Position numbers and translations under genes: made by a program. From Acidobacteriota bacterium (GTDB lineage Bacteria; Acidobacteriota; Terriglobia; Terriglobales; SCQP01), in assembly GCA_021818955.1 (NCBI GenBank), contig JAKASR010000001.1, positions 1 to 64,000 on the forward strand: a DNA stretch of 64,000 nt, read 5' to 3'. Below, piece after piece: positions 15,530 to 24,194 of this stretch. The notes under the pieces are model-generated. The model worked only from the letters and a program-made list of their open reading frames with translations, ran no database searches and was not told where the DNA came from. The first letter of the stretch is position 1. Every line of letters begins with the position of its first letter.

Positions 15530-15976
15530 ATGTTTCGCAGTAAAAACCAACCCGCGCAACCCTCCCCGCAGCCGGGGCTCAGCCGGCTGGAGCAGCAGGT
15601 GATGGATTGCATCTGGCGCCACGGCGGCATCAGCGCCGAGGCCTGCCGGGAGCAATTGTTGCCGCAACGCGTGTTGAAGGATTCCAGCATTCGCACCATC
15701 CTGCGGCGGCTGGAGGAAAAAGGCTATTGCCGGCATCGGCTGGAGGGCCGAACCTATATATATGAGGCCCGGCAGGCGCGTCCGGCGGTAGCGGCCGCGG
15801 CGGCGCGGCAGGTGCTGGAGCGCTTTTGCGGCGGCTCGGTCGAGCAGCTCCTGCTGGGGCTGGTCGAGCATGAAGGCTTGGATCCGGCCGAGTTGGAGCG
15901 GCTGGCGCAACGCATACGCCAGCGGGCGGCGGAACGCCACGATCCGCCTGCGCCGGAAGGTGGCGCCAGGAGCTGA
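15530..15976 (+). CDS. BlaI/MecI/CopY-family repressor
   Basis: A 148-residue winged-helix repressor with LSRLEQQVMDCIWRHG, the recognition region SSIRTILRRLEEKGYCRHR and GRTYIYEA, then a Cys-containing helical dimerisation domain (LERFCGGSVEQLLLGLV). BlaI-type repressors are inactivated by proteolysis triggered by a membrane M56 peptidase, and that partner follows at 16036. Start 15530 is chosen because longer in-frame versions begin inside the promoter and operator. Transcription should then begin only a few bases before the ATG, so the message may be nearly leaderless. Confidence 0.92.
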   Translation: MFRSKNQPAQPSPQPGLSRLEQQVMDCIWRHGGISAEACREQLLPQRVLKDSSIRTILRRLEEKGYCRHRLEGRTYIYEARQARPAVAAAAARQVLERFCGGSVEQLLLGLVEHEGLDPAELERLAQRIRQRAAERHDPPAPEGGARS

Positions 15977-16035
15977 GAACGCAAAAGCGGCTGCGGCGGC
16001 CATTCCTGGAAAAGAGACAGGCAAGGAGACGAAAC

Positions 16036-18327
16036 ATGCTCTCCCCCATCTGGTTGGAACGGTTTTGGCAATGGCTGGCGCTGCCGGCATTGAGGGCCGG
16101 CGGTCTGGGCTTGTTGCTGGGGCTCTGGTTGCGACGCCGGCACTGGACGGCTACCGCGTTGATGCCTTGGTGGCGGGCGCTCCTCTATGCCGCCATCTGC
16201 ATGCCGCTGCTGGGATTGCTGCCTGGTTACCGTGTATCGATACCTGATCTGCTTGCGAGCCGGAAGGGATTGCCGGCGGCAATCACGAACGTTCCAGCCG
16301 CCGCCCCGGCAGCGATCCGGGCGCAGGGAACTACGCCAAACTTGGCCCCGGCCGCCAACACGATACCGGCTTCGACTGAGGCCGGCAGCGCCGCATCCGA
16401 AATAATCGAAACGTATCGCTCTCCGGCCAGGTTCCTGGCGGCGGCAATAACAATACCGGCGGCAAAACCGGCGGCGGCGGGCAATTCTGTAAGTAGTTTC
16501 TGGCCTGTGCTGGCGAGTTTTGGGCTGGTTCTATACCTGCTGGTGGCCGGCTTGCTCGGCGCGCGCTGGCTGGCCGCCTGGTTGATGACGCGCCGGCTGG
16601 CGGAAGCCGGGACCCCGTTCCGCATGAGCGGCAAGGGTGGGCGCGAGACGGATGAGAAAGCGCAACGCGTGTTGCGGCAGGAATGCCGGCGCCTGGGATT
16701 GCGCCGCGCGCCCGCGCTGCACCGGGTGAATTTGCCGGCGCCGTTGACCACCGGCTGGCGCCGGCCTGTAGTGTTGCTGCCGGAAGACAGTGAGGATTGG
16801 AATGAAGCCAAACTCAGCATGGTGCTGGCGCACGAGCTGGCGCATATCGCCCGGCGCGATTATGTGCACCGGCTGCTGAGCGGCCTGCATGTGGCGGTGT
16901 TCTGGTTTAGCCCTTTGAGCTGGTGGCTGGACCGGCGGCTGCACGAGCTTTCCGAGCAGGCTGCGGATGAGGCCGTGGTCTCGAGCGGGATCGCGGTCAC
17001 CGCCTATGCCGAGATGTTGCTCGGCTTCATGGGCCGCTTGCGCGGCGGCGAGCTGCGGCGATGGTCCTGGCTGGGGCGCCAGGCCTATGTTCCTTTGGCG
17101 CAACCCGGCCGCATGGCGCGGCGCCTGGAGCGCTTATTGGCGCCGGCGCCGGAGAAAGCGGGCGGCAACCGGCTGGCGGCGGTCCTGGCCGTACCCCTGA
17201 TTTATGGCCTGGCGGGACTGCATATCGGCGCCATGAAGCCGATCTCGGCAGCGGCAAAGAATCCCGCCCGGCCGGCGGCAGCGCATAAGACGCTACCGGC
17301 AAGGCCGGCAGGTCATGATGTTATTCATGGGCGGCAATCGGCAACCCCGCAGGGAGCCGGGGTGAATTCGCAAGCGGGGGCGGCTCGGCGCGGCCCTTCC
17401 AGTGTTCCGCTGCGTGCCTCCGGCCCGCCGATTGGCGCGTATTACCTCCATACGCGCCATAGCGTCGCCGCCGCCGGCGATAGCCTCGCGGGCGAAAATC
17501 TCGGCGGGAATTATCTTTGGTTCCGTAGCGGCGGCAAGAGCTATGTGATTCGCGACCCCAAAGTGCTGGCGGCGGCGCGCCGGATTTTGATTTCTCCAAT
17601 TTTCCGGCCTTTGGCCCAGCCAGGCTGGATTTTCAACGCCGGGATGACGCCGCAATTGCAGTCGCAACTGGAAGCCTTGCAACAGCAGTTTCAGTCGCAA
17701 ATGACGCATAGCCGGCAAGCGCTGGAACAATCGCTCCAAGCCTTGCAGAAACAGCAATGGTTTTCTCGGCGGCGGATGGACGCGCAGCTCGCTGCCGGGC
17801 AAAAGGCGATGCGGCAGGCGCTGGCCGAACTGCAACTGCATCCGCCGGATTTATCCTCGCTGCATCTGCTGCTGAACGAAAATAAGCTTCCCCCGGATTT
17901 GCGGCTTTCGCCCGACAACTCCAAACCATCGAATGCGGCGATGGAGCGCGCCCAGCGGCAGTGGCGCCAGGACATGGCTGTGGCCCGGCTGCAAATGCGG
18001 CAGGCGCAAAAACAGATGGAACTGGCGCAGCGGCAGATGTTCAAAGCGCAAGCCGAATGGCGGCGGAAATGGCAGCAGCAGTACGCCCGGCAGTTCGCCC
18101 GGGCGCAGGCGGATATGCAACGCTTGCGCCGGCGGAATTGGAAACAGATACAGGAAAGAATGGCCCAGGCGCAGCGACGGATGCGGCAGGATATGGCGCG
18201 GGATCAGCTCCGCATACGGCGGCAGGTGCAGGCCATGCGGGCGCGGCAGCGGCGCATGCAACAGCGCTTGCGACAATTGCTGCGGCGAGCCGTGCGCACC
18301 GGCGTCGCCAAGCCGGTAAAAAAATAA
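16036..18327 (+). CDS. M56-family (BlaR1-like) membrane metallopeptidase with Gln/Arg/Met-rich tail
   Basis: A 763-residue protein. Several N-terminal membrane helices flank the zinc peptidase motif HELAHIARRDY (about residue 262), in the BlaR1/MecR1 arrangement. After a helix near 395-410 there is a Pro/Ala-rich stretch. The C-terminal third (about 530-763) is an extended, very basic Gln/Arg/Met-rich predicted coiled coil. No penicillin-binding domain is present, so the signal differs from beta-lactam sensing. AAGGAG precedes the ATG. The expected role is cleavage or inactivation of the upstream BlaI-type repressor; what the tail recognises is unknown. Confidence 0.87.
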   Translation: MLSPIWLERFWQWLALPALRAGGLGLLLGLWLRRRHWTATALMPWWRALLYAAICMPLLGLLPGYRVSIPDLLASRKGLPAAITNVPAAAPAAIRAQGTTPNLAPAANTIPASTEAGSAASEIIETYRSPARFLAAAITIPAAKPAAAGNSVSSFWPVLASFGLVLYLLVAGLLGARWLAAWLMTRRLAEAGTPFRMSGKGGRETDEKAQRVLRQECRRLGLRRAPALHRVNLPAPLTTGWRRPVVLLPEDSEDWNEAKLSMVLAHELAHIARRDYVHRLLSGLHVAVFWFSPLSWWLDRRLHELSEQAADEAVVSSGIAVTAYAEMLLGFMGRLRGGELRRWSWLGRQAYVPLAQPGRMARRLERLLAPAPEKAGGNRLAAVLAVPLIYGLAGLHIGAMKPISAAAKNPARPAAAHKTLPARPAGHDVIHGRQSATPQGAGVNSQAGAARRGPSSVPLRASGPPIGAYYLHTRHSVAAAGDSLAGENLGGNYLWFRSGGKSYVIRDPKVLAAARRILISPIFRPLAQPGWIFNAGMTPQLQSQLEALQQQFQSQMTHSRQALEQSLQALQKQQWFSRRRMDAQLAAGQKAMRQALAELQLHPPDLSSLHLLLNENKLPPDLRLSPDNSKPSNAAMERAQRQWRQDMAVARLQMRQAQKQMELAQRQMFKAQAEWRRKWQQQYARQFARAQADMQRLRRRNWKQIQERMAQAQRRMRQDMARDQLRIRRQVQAMRARQRRMQQRLRQLLRRAVRTGVAKPVKK

Positions 18328-18360
18328 AGGAGGCTCGGTCGTCTCTGTTAGGCTTAAAGC

Positions 18361-18630
18361 ATGGCGCGGATGGTGCATTGCATAAAATTGGGGCGCGAGC
18401 TGCCAGGGCTGGATGAGGCTCCGTGGCCGGGCGAGCTGGGACAACGCATTTACGAGCACGTCTCGGCTGAGGCGTGGGCGATGTGGAAGGACTACGCCAA
18501 GATGCTGCTCAATGAGTACCGGCTGGCGCCCTGGACGCCGGAGGCGCAAAAGCTGATCCAAGAGCAGATGCAGGTGTTTTTCTTTGGCTCCGGCGCCGAT
18601 GCCCCCCCGGGCTACGTCCCGCCCAAATAA
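18361..18630 (+). CDS. yggX: YggX-type Fe(2+)-trafficking/oxidative damage protection protein
   Basis: An 89-residue small acidic-basic protein with the family core VHCIKLGRELPGLD, PWPGELGQRIYEHVSAEAW, WKDYAKMLLNEYRL and a C-terminal FFFGSGADAPPGYVPP. YggX proteins protect iron-sulphur enzymes and help supply iron. In this member the Cys normally near position 7 is present (HCIK). It ends 23 bases before a strong terminator. It is 33 bases after the M56 gene, so read-through expression is possible. Confidence 0.93.
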   Translation: MARMVHCIKLGRELPGLDEAPWPGELGQRIYEHVSAEAWAMWKDYAKMLLNEYRLAPWTPEAQKLIQEQMQVFFFGSGADAPPGYVPPK

Positions 18631-18652
18631 ATTTCTAAATCCAAATCCATTT

Positions 18653-18686
18653 AAAAAAGCGCGGGTTTTTTACCCGCGCTTTTTTT
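18653..18686. terminator. Bidirectional intrinsic terminator
   Basis: A run of six A is followed by GCGCGGGT (18659-18666), loop TTTTT, ACCCGCGC (18672-18679) and seven T. The structure works on both strands. It ends the yggX transcript and, on the minus strand, the DUF4252 operon whose stop codon lies at 18685. Confidence 0.92.
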
Positions 18687-19344
18687 AATTAATTTGAGCC
18701 GGCGGCGGAGGCGGTGTATGCGGCTTCGGCGGCGCCGGCGGGCGGACGGGCAATGGTGTGCGCCCATGGGCATTCACAGCCAGTTTTGACAAATCCATGC
18801 CGGAAAGTCCGCTCAGCGAGCCCAATTCGTTCAGCCGTATCGGTCCCACGATATTGATTAAGGCCAGCTCGCGCGGTTTGGCGTCGACAATCGCCAGCGC
18901 GGTAATCATTTCGCGATTCCGCTGAACTGAAACCCAGACATTTTCCTTGGCGCTACGCGAGCGGACGATGGTAATCCAGGCGGGATTGCGCAACTGGCGG
19001 GCAATCGAAGCCACGGTGGACATGGAATACTCGCCGGGGTGGGTGAATTTCAAATCCTGCACATAGACGCCCTTCAGTCCGCGCAGCGCATGGGCAGCCT
19101 GGGCAGCCTGGCCCGGCTGATTTTTTGCCGTGCTAAGGAACATCTGGATCAGGGATCGGTCCAGCGAGACCTGGGTATATTTGCTGGCCCGCTTTGCTAG
19201 ATTGCCGACCTGGAAGATGATGCGGCCGGGCAAGGGCATCGGCGGCATGCCGGCGCCATTTTGCGGCCAGGCGAGCGGAACGGCTAGCAGCGCCAGAATG
19301 CCAACTGCGGCGCGGCGGCCTAAGCTAAATTTATAGGGAATCAT
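18685..19344 (-). CDS. DUF4252-like secreted protein of the ECF sigma operon
   Basis: A 219-residue exported protein. The signal peptide (about 1-28) is followed by a mixed alpha/beta domain (about 40-185) containing LKGVYVQDLKF, AWITIVRSRSAKENVWVSVQ and LALINIVGPIRLNELG, which resemble DUF4252. The C-terminal tail is Pro-rich. It is the last gene of the sigma/anti-sigma operon and overlaps the preceding gene by four bases. Proteins of this family commonly accompany ECF sigma factors, possibly as envelope effectors or signal proteins. The biochemical function is unknown. Confidence 0.75.
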   Translation of the reverse strand: MIPYKFSLGRRAAVGILALLAVPLAWPQNGAGMPPMPLPGRIIFQVGNLAKRASKYTQVSLDRSLIQMFLSTAKNQPGQAAQAAHALRGLKGVYVQDLKFTHPGEYSMSTVASIARQLRNPAWITIVRSRSAKENVWVSVQRNREMITALAIVDAKPRELALINIVGPIRLNELGSLSGLSGMDLSKLAVNAHGRTPLPVRPPAPPKPHTPPPPPAQIN

Positions 19345-19772
19345 AGCGTTTCTCCTCGTTGTGAAACTTTCGCCCGCAGTCCGGGCAGGGCGTGCAGCAC
19401 GATCCGCCGCAGGCGGACTCGGGTAAATTGCAATGCAAACTCAACTTGTGCCTGGATCTGGCGCGCCTGCGCCGAAGCGGGCATCGGCGTTGCCGGTGCC
19501 GTCGGCGGGTGCAGGCGTAAGCTCAGCCCTAGCGCCAGCGCGATAAGCAAGCCGGCGGCCAAGCTGAAACCAGCGCGCCATCCCCGCGAAAACCAGGAGA
19601 ATGTTCCAATGGGCTCATGCGTCGGCGGCAAGTTTTCGCCGGAGGGCTCAGCCGGCGCGGCCGCCCGGGAGCGCATCGCGGTGCGCCAGGCAAAATCGGG
19701 CGAGGGGCGGCGCGCGGCGAGCGCGCGGCGCAACTCGGTTTCCAGCCAGGCGGAATCGTTTCGGGACTTCAC
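19341..19772 (-). CDS. Putative membrane anti-sigma factor
   Basis: A 143-residue protein with a soluble N-terminal part (about 1-65), one clear membrane helix (AGFSLAAGLLIALALGLSL) and a periplasmic C-terminal segment. This topology, and translational coupling to the sigma gene (ATGA overlap at 19769-19772), suggests an anti-sigma factor. A classical zinc-binding anti-sigma motif (H-x3-C-x2-C) is not visible, so the call depends on context. Confidence 0.6.
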   Translation of the reverse strand: MKSRNDSAWLETELRRALAARRPSPDFAWRTAMRSRAAAPAEPSGENLPPTHEPIGTFSWFSRGWRAGFSLAAGLLIALALGLSLRLHPPTAPATPMPASAQARQIQAQVEFALQFTRVRLRRIVLHALPGLRAKVSQRGETL

Positions 19773-20455
19773 GGGTTGACTCCTCGATCGGCGCCGGCTC
19801 CGTCAAAGCCGGGGCGCGCGGCGGGCGGCAGCCGGCGGCGCAGCCGCGCTAACCCGCGCCGCAGATGACTTTTGACCGTGGCGCGTGGCAAATTCAGCAC
19901 TTCGGCAATTTCTTCCGGCTGTAAATCCTGTTGGTAACGCAGTAGCAGCACCAGGCGCATGCGCGCCGGCAGCGAAGCCAATAATTGGCGCAAACGGCGG
20001 GCCAGCCAGGGATCGGCTTGCGGCGGCGGTACGGCCGGCCAATCCTGTTCCAGCGCATCGGGATGGCCTAGCGTAAACAAAACCCGCCGGCGTCGCCGTC
20101 GGTCGAGACATCGCCGGCAGGTGACCTGCCGTAGCCAATGCATCAGATGCCGCTCCGATTCGATGGAATGGCGATGGCGGAAAAGCACCCAAAAAACATC
20201 TTGCGCCAATTCTTCGGCTTCGGCGGCATCGCGCAGAAAATACAAGGCAAGCCCGAAAACCAGGGTTTCATGGCGGCGGATCAGTTCGGCAAAACCTTGT
20301 TCGTCCCCCGGCACGACCTCATGCAGGCCCACGGCTGGCGTTTCCACATCCAAGTCCGCCTTCACAGCATGTGCGGCAGCTAGGGAAGCGGCTGCATGCG
20401 CCCCCAGATCGGGAGCTAAAGTGGGGATCGCGGCAGGAGTGGTGAACCATGCCAT
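19769..20455 (-). CDS. ECF RNA polymerase sigma factor
   Basis: A 228-residue sigma-70-family factor. Region 2 spans GFAELIRRHETLVFGLALYFLRDAAEAEELAQDVFWVLF. Region 4 has LPARMRLVLLLRYQQDLQPEEIAEVLNLPRATVKSHLRRGLARLRRRL. An Arg/Cys-rich stretch (CRRCLDRRRRRR) links them. The first 45 residues are atypical for the family, so a later GTG start is possible. An ECF-type promoter lies immediately upstream and would place the RNA start about three bases before the ATG at 20455. The operon is sigma, putative anti-sigma, DUF4252. Confidence 0.9.
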   Translation of the reverse strand: MAWFTTPAAIPTLAPDLGAHAAASLAAAHAVKADLDVETPAVGLHEVVPGDEQGFAELIRRHETLVFGLALYFLRDAAEAEELAQDVFWVLFRHRHSIESERHLMHWLRQVTCRRCLDRRRRRRVLFTLGHPDALEQDWPAVPPPQADPWLARRLRQLLASLPARMRLVLLLRYQQDLQPEEIAEVLNLPRATVKSHLRRGLARLRRRLPPAARPGFDGAGADRGVNP

Positions 20456-20464
20456 ACAGTGTGA

Positions 20465-20490
20465 TTACGCAAACCGCGGACGGCTGTTCC
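20465..20490 (-). promoter_or_regulatory. ECF-type promoter, probable autoregulation site
   Basis: On the minus strand GGAAC (complement of 20486-20490) is separated by 16 bases from CGTAA (complement of 20465-20469). This is the standard -35 GGAAC, -10 CGT pattern of ECF sigma factors. It directly precedes the sigma gene, so the factor probably drives its own operon. Confidence 0.6.
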
Positions 20491-20602
20491 TTATTACATT
20501 TATATATACGCAAGCGGGCGAGGGGGAGAACGCGGGAATTTAAATGTTTGCCAGGCGGCGGCGAAAAGCGTTCACGGCCGATAGCGTTTGCGCCTAAAAA
20601 GT

Positions 20603-20624
20603 AAAAGCGGCCGAGCCGGCTTTT
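20603..20624. other. Terminator-like stem-loop in divergent gap
   Basis: AAAAGCGGC, CGA, GCC, one bulged G, then GCTTTT. The same AAAGCGGCC-G/A-AGCCG core occurs at 22692-22714 and near 41355-41375. This copy lies upstream of both flanking genes (the sigma gene at 20455 and the ABC gene at 20707), so it is not an obvious terminator for either. Confidence 0.45.
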
Positions 20625-20706
20625 GCTAAAGCGCTATGCGAGAGCGGAATACATACGTACCTTGCCTTAGCCTGATATTGTAAAAAGCTGGAGGCGTAAT
20701 CAAAGC

Positions 20707-21636
20707 ATGAGTGGATTGCCGGCAGTCGAGGTGCGCGATCTGCGCAAAAGCTACGGAACGCTCGAAGCGGTGCGGGGCATCAGCTTCAGCATCCCGGAAC
20801 GCACCATTTTCGGGCTTTTAGGCCCGAATGGGGCCGGCAAAACTTCGACGATCGAGATGATTGAAGGCTTGCGGGCGCCCGACAGCGGCCAGATCCGCGT
20901 AAAAGGGCTCGATCCCGTAAAAGACGCGCTCAAGGTCAAGCAGCTCATCGGCGCCCAATTGCAAACCACCACGATGCAAGACAAAATCCAGGTGGAAGAA
21001 GTGCTGGATCTTTTTGGCACTTTCTATGCCCATCCCATGCCGATCGACAACTTGCTCGATCTGGTCGGGCTGGCTCACAAACGCACTGTTTATTACCAAT
21101 ACCTTTCCGGAGGTGAAAAGCAGCGGGTCGCCTTGGCGCTGGCGCTGGTGGGCAACCCACAAGTGTTGTTTCTGGATGAGCCTACCACCGGGCTGGATGC
21201 GCAAATCCGGCGCGAGCTGCATCAGTTGATTCTGCGCATTCGCGATCATGGCGCCACCATCCTGCTCACCACTCACTATATTGAGGAAGCCGAGCGGCTT
21301 TGCGACCTGGTCGGGATTTTGAGCCAGGGCACGCTGCATGCCGTCAGCTCGCCGAAGGAGTTGATCCGCAATTTGGGTGAAGGCGACCGGCTGGAAGTGA
21401 CGCTCAAAGATCCGATCGCGGTGGAAACGCTGGCTGGCCTGCCGGGCGTGACCCAGGCGGTGCGGAACGACGGCACCACTGAATATACCCTGCGCGGGCC
21501 CAGCGGTGGCAAGATTTTGGCCGCGCTGGCGGTGCACGCCGACCGCGCCGGCAATGAATTGCTCGAAGCCCGCGTCGCCCAGGCCACGCTGGAAGACGTG
21601 TATTTGCAGATGACGGGAAGGAGAATTGAGGAATGA
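20707..21636 (+). CDS. ABC transporter ATP-binding protein
   Basis: A 309-residue ATPase. Walker A is GPNGAGKTST (about residues 39-48), the signature is YLSGGEKQR (about 132-140), Walker B is VLFLDEPTTGLD, and the switch His is in TTHYIEEAE. A C-terminal extension (about 225-309) is of the DrrA/CcmA drug-exporter type. It overlaps the permease gene by four bases (ATGA), forming a two-gene ABC-2 exporter. The substrate is unknown; relatives export drugs, polysaccharides or lipids. GGAGG lies 13 bases upstream, a rather long spacing. Confidence 0.93.
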   Translation: MSGLPAVEVRDLRKSYGTLEAVRGISFSIPERTIFGLLGPNGAGKTSTIEMIEGLRAPDSGQIRVKGLDPVKDALKVKQLIGAQLQTTTMQDKIQVEEVLDLFGTFYAHPMPIDNLLDLVGLAHKRTVYYQYLSGGEKQRVALALALVGNPQVLFLDEPTTGLDAQIRRELHQLILRIRDHGATILLTTHYIEEAERLCDLVGILSQGTLHAVSSPKELIRNLGEGDRLEVTLKDPIAVETLAGLPGVTQAVRNDGTTEYTLRGPSGGKILAALAVHADRAGNELLEARVAQATLEDVYLQMTGRRIEE

Positions 21637-22544
21637 GAAAGATTTGGAAGATGAGCTGGGTGCAGGTCAAGCTCTCTTACCGCATAAAAATCGCCTTCTT
21701 TTTCGCTTTCATCATGCCGATGATGTTCTTTTTCATTTTCACCGGTCTGATCGCCCACGGCAAGCCCGGCGAGGTGGCCGAGTTCATGGGCCCGCTGATC
21801 AGCCTTTCGGTGATTAGTAGCGGCATTATGGGGTTGGGCATGCAGATCGTGATGATGCGCGAGCGCGACATGCTGCGCCGCTATCATCTGGCGCCGATTT
21901 CCTCGCTCGATCTGATCCTCAGCCGCATCCTGGCCAACTACCTGCTCTTTCTGCCGCTGATCGTGGTCCAATTCGCGCTGGCGATGCTGCTGTTTCACAT
22001 GCCCCTGCGCGGCTCGATTTTCGGGCTCTGGTTGGTCTTCACCCTCGCTTTTCTGGCGCTGAACGGCTTCGGCCTGATCGTCGCTGGCGTGATCAACACC
22101 ATGCAGGAAGCCCAGGCGGTGAGCCAAATTCTGCTCTTCGGTCTGATGTTCCTCACCGGCAGCACCGCGCCGCTCTACTATCTGCCGCGTTTTATTCAGC
22201 ATCTCTCGCTCTTCCTGCCGCCGACGCTGATGGTGGTGGCCAGCCAGATGATGATGCTGGGCGGGCAGGGCATTCGCCAGCATTGGCCGGAGATTATCGG
22301 TTTGGCGGCGGCGTTCGTGACCTCGTTGGGTCTGGCCGCGCCGCTGTTCCGCTGGGAAAAAGAAGAAAAAGTCTCGCGGCAAAACCGGCTGAAGGCTCTG
22401 CTGGCGCTGATCCCGCTGATCGTGGTCGGTATCTGGCTGAATTTCTCACCCACCTTTCAGCGCACCAATCGCGCCCTGTTTCATCCCACCGCCGCCGAGC
22501 GCTCCGCCGCCGCCCAATCGGTGCAGCGGAATCTAAATGAATAA
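21633..22544 (+). CDS. ABC-2 type transporter permease
   Basis: A 303-residue inner-membrane protein with six to seven predicted helices and the ABC-2 pattern FFFAFIMPMMFFFIFTGLI, MGPLISLSVISSGIMGLGMQIV and LTGSTAPLYYLPRFIQHLSLFLPPT. It is translationally coupled to the ATPase gene. The C-terminal 30 residues are unusual and polar (NRALFHPTAAERSAAAQ) and may lie outside the membrane. It forms the channel of the exporter. Confidence 0.9.
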   Translation: MRKIWKMSWVQVKLSYRIKIAFFFAFIMPMMFFFIFTGLIAHGKPGEVAEFMGPLISLSVISSGIMGLGMQIVMMRERDMLRRYHLAPISSLDLILSRILANYLLFLPLIVVQFALAMLLFHMPLRGSIFGLWLVFTLAFLALNGFGLIVAGVINTMQEAQAVSQILLFGLMFLTGSTAPLYYLPRFIQHLSLFLPPTLMVVASQMMMLGGQGIRQHWPEIIGLAAAFVTSLGLAAPLFRWEKEEKVSRQNRLKALLALIPLIVVGIWLNFSPTFQRTNRALFHPTAAERSAAAQSVQRNLNE

Positions 22545-22691
22545 TTTGAGCTGGGCCTGGCTTCCGCTTCAAGCGGCGGCCAAGGCCACGCTGCCGTATG
22601 GGTTGCATTTACAGCGGAATTTTGAGCTTGCAATATGCCCGTGACACCAGTGACGCCAATTTGACAATAGGCGAACGTCAGCGTCTAAAAG

Positions 22692-22714
22692 AAAAAGCGG
22701 CCGAGCCGCCTTTT
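22692..22714. terminator. Terminator between ABC exporter and FucP genes
   Basis: Five A, GCGGC (22697-22701), loop CGA, GCCGC (22705-22709), one unpaired C, then TTTT. It is in the convergent gap and overlaps the FucP stop codon, so it can serve both strands. Confidence 0.65.
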
Positions 22715-24062
22715 ATGCCGCGGGCGAGACGGCGCGCACTTTCGCGCCGGCAAAGCTGAACCAGGCGATAAACGCATAACAGGCCAGCGGCACGATCATG
22801 GCGGTCGCCATGCCGGCCTTCGAAATCAGGCCGATGATGGGGGTTAAGACTCCGCCGCCAATGATGGCCATAATGATGATCGAGCCGCCCAGCTTGCGGT
22901 CGGGGCCCAATTGTTTCACCCCCAGCGCAAAGATGGTGGGAAACATCAGCGACATGAAAAAGCTGGAGAGCGCCAGCGCGTCCACCCCGCCCCAGCCGGG
23001 TGCAAGGCGCAAGTGCAGCGTCAGTCCCGTCAGGCGCGGCGCGCCGGCGGCGACCGCCAGCAAGCCCACGTTGACCAGGCAATAAATGCCCATCAGCCGC
23101 CCGGGCGAGACGTAGCGCATCAGCCCGGTCGAAACCCAGCGCCCGAGGGCGAATAAGACCAGGCTGGCAGTCAGTACATATCCGGCAACTTTCTCGCCGG
23201 CTTGCGTATAGCTTTGGACGTAGGCGATGGTATAGCTCCAGGTGCCGACCTGGGCGCCGACATAAAAAAATTGCGCGATCACCGCCAGCACCAGATGACG
23301 ATAGCGGAACAGGCGGGAAAAGCTGCCTTTTCCCACCGCCAGCGCATCCTCGGCGGCGGCCGTCTCGGCAGGAAATTTGGCCAGCCCGATCAGCAGCGCC
23401 ATCACCAGCAGGGTGCCCGCAATCACCAGGTAGGGCGGAATCACCCGCAGATTTTCGCTGCGCACATAGGCGGCATAAGTGCCGGCACGCTTGGCGGCGG
23501 CAACCTGCGCGGGCGAGAGCTCAACCCCGGAAAAAATGAAGTACGTGCCGATCCAAACCGCCGTGATCGAACCCAGCGGATTAAACGATTGCGCCAGGTT
23601 GAGCCGCTGCTCGGAGCGCGAAGCATCGCCGAGATGGGCAATGAAGCTGTTGGCGCCGGTTTCTAAAAAAGATAGCCCGCTGGCAATAACGAACAGCGCC
23701 ATCAGGAAGAAGGCATAGGATTGCTCCAGCGCCGCCGGCCAGAATAAAAACGCTCCGCCGGCGAACAGCAACAGGCCGGTGACCAGCCCGGCTTTATAGC
23801 CGCGCTTTTGCATCAGCAGCGCCGCCGGAATCGCCAGCAGAAAATAGCCCAGATAAAACGCCGACTGCACCAGCCCCGCCATATAACGCGAGATGTCAAA
23901 CGCATCCATAAACTGCTTGATCAGGATGTCGTTTAAATTATTGGGCAGCGCCCAGAGATAAAACAGCGCCGACACCAGGAAGAACAGCAGGCCATAGCCG
24001 GCTAAAAACAGCGGCGGACGTTTGGATTCAGCGGCCAAGGGGGCGGGAGAGGTGGCGTTCAA
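22713..24062 (-). CDS. FucP-type sugar:proton symporter (MFS)
   Basis: A 449-residue transporter with twelve predicted helices. It matches the FHS/FucP branch of the major facilitator superfamily: FFLVSALFYLWALPNNLNDILIKQF, QSAFYLGYFLLAIPAALLMQKRGYK, and SGLSFLETGANSFIAHLG. The likely substrate is L-fucose or a related sugar. The start is a TTG at 24062 with GGAG seven bases upstream; another TTG five codons earlier has a weaker site. The aldo/keto reductase upstream on the same strand resembles L-fucose dehydrogenases, which supports a fucose role. Confidence 0.9.
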   Translation of the reverse strand: MNATSPAPLAAESKRPPLFLAGYGLLFFLVSALFYLWALPNNLNDILIKQFMDAFDISRYMAGLVQSAFYLGYFLLAIPAALLMQKRGYKAGLVTGLLLFAGGAFLFWPAALEQSYAFFLMALFVIASGLSFLETGANSFIAHLGDASRSEQRLNLAQSFNPLGSITAVWIGTYFIFSGVELSPAQVAAAKRAGTYAAYVRSENLRVIPPYLVIAGTLLVMALLIGLAKFPAETAAAEDALAVGKGSFSRLFRYRHLVLAVIAQFFYVGAQVGTWSYTIAYVQSYTQAGEKVAGYVLTASLVLFALGRWVSTGLMRYVSPGRLMGIYCLVNVGLLAVAAGAPRLTGLTLHLRLAPGWGGVDALALSSFFMSLMFPTIFALGVKQLGPDRKLGGSIIIMAIIGGGVLTPIIGLISKAGMATAMIVPLACYAFIAWFSFAGAKVRAVSPAA

Positions 24063-24164
24063 ATCAGTACTCCGCAAGCCGAAACGTTTTCCATCACCAC
24101 TGGATAACCCTTGATGACGTCTGATGGCATCTTTTTATGAAAAGGCGTCATATGTATCCTATTG

Positions 24165-24194
24165 ATAATAAAAAACTTATTATGTTCATGACAA
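24165..24194 (-). promoter_or_regulatory. FucP promoter with overlapping inverted repeat
   Basis: On the minus strand TTGTCA (complement of 24189-24194), an 18-base spacer and TATTAT (complement of 24165-24170) form a good sigma-70 promoter. The -10 lies within the inverted repeat ATAATAA-N5-TTATTAT (24165-24183). A second repeat ATGACG (24114-24119) / CGTCAT (24146-24151) lies downstream, and CTTTCGAAAG is at 24272-24281. These are candidate operators for a sugar-responsive repressor. Confidence 0.5.
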
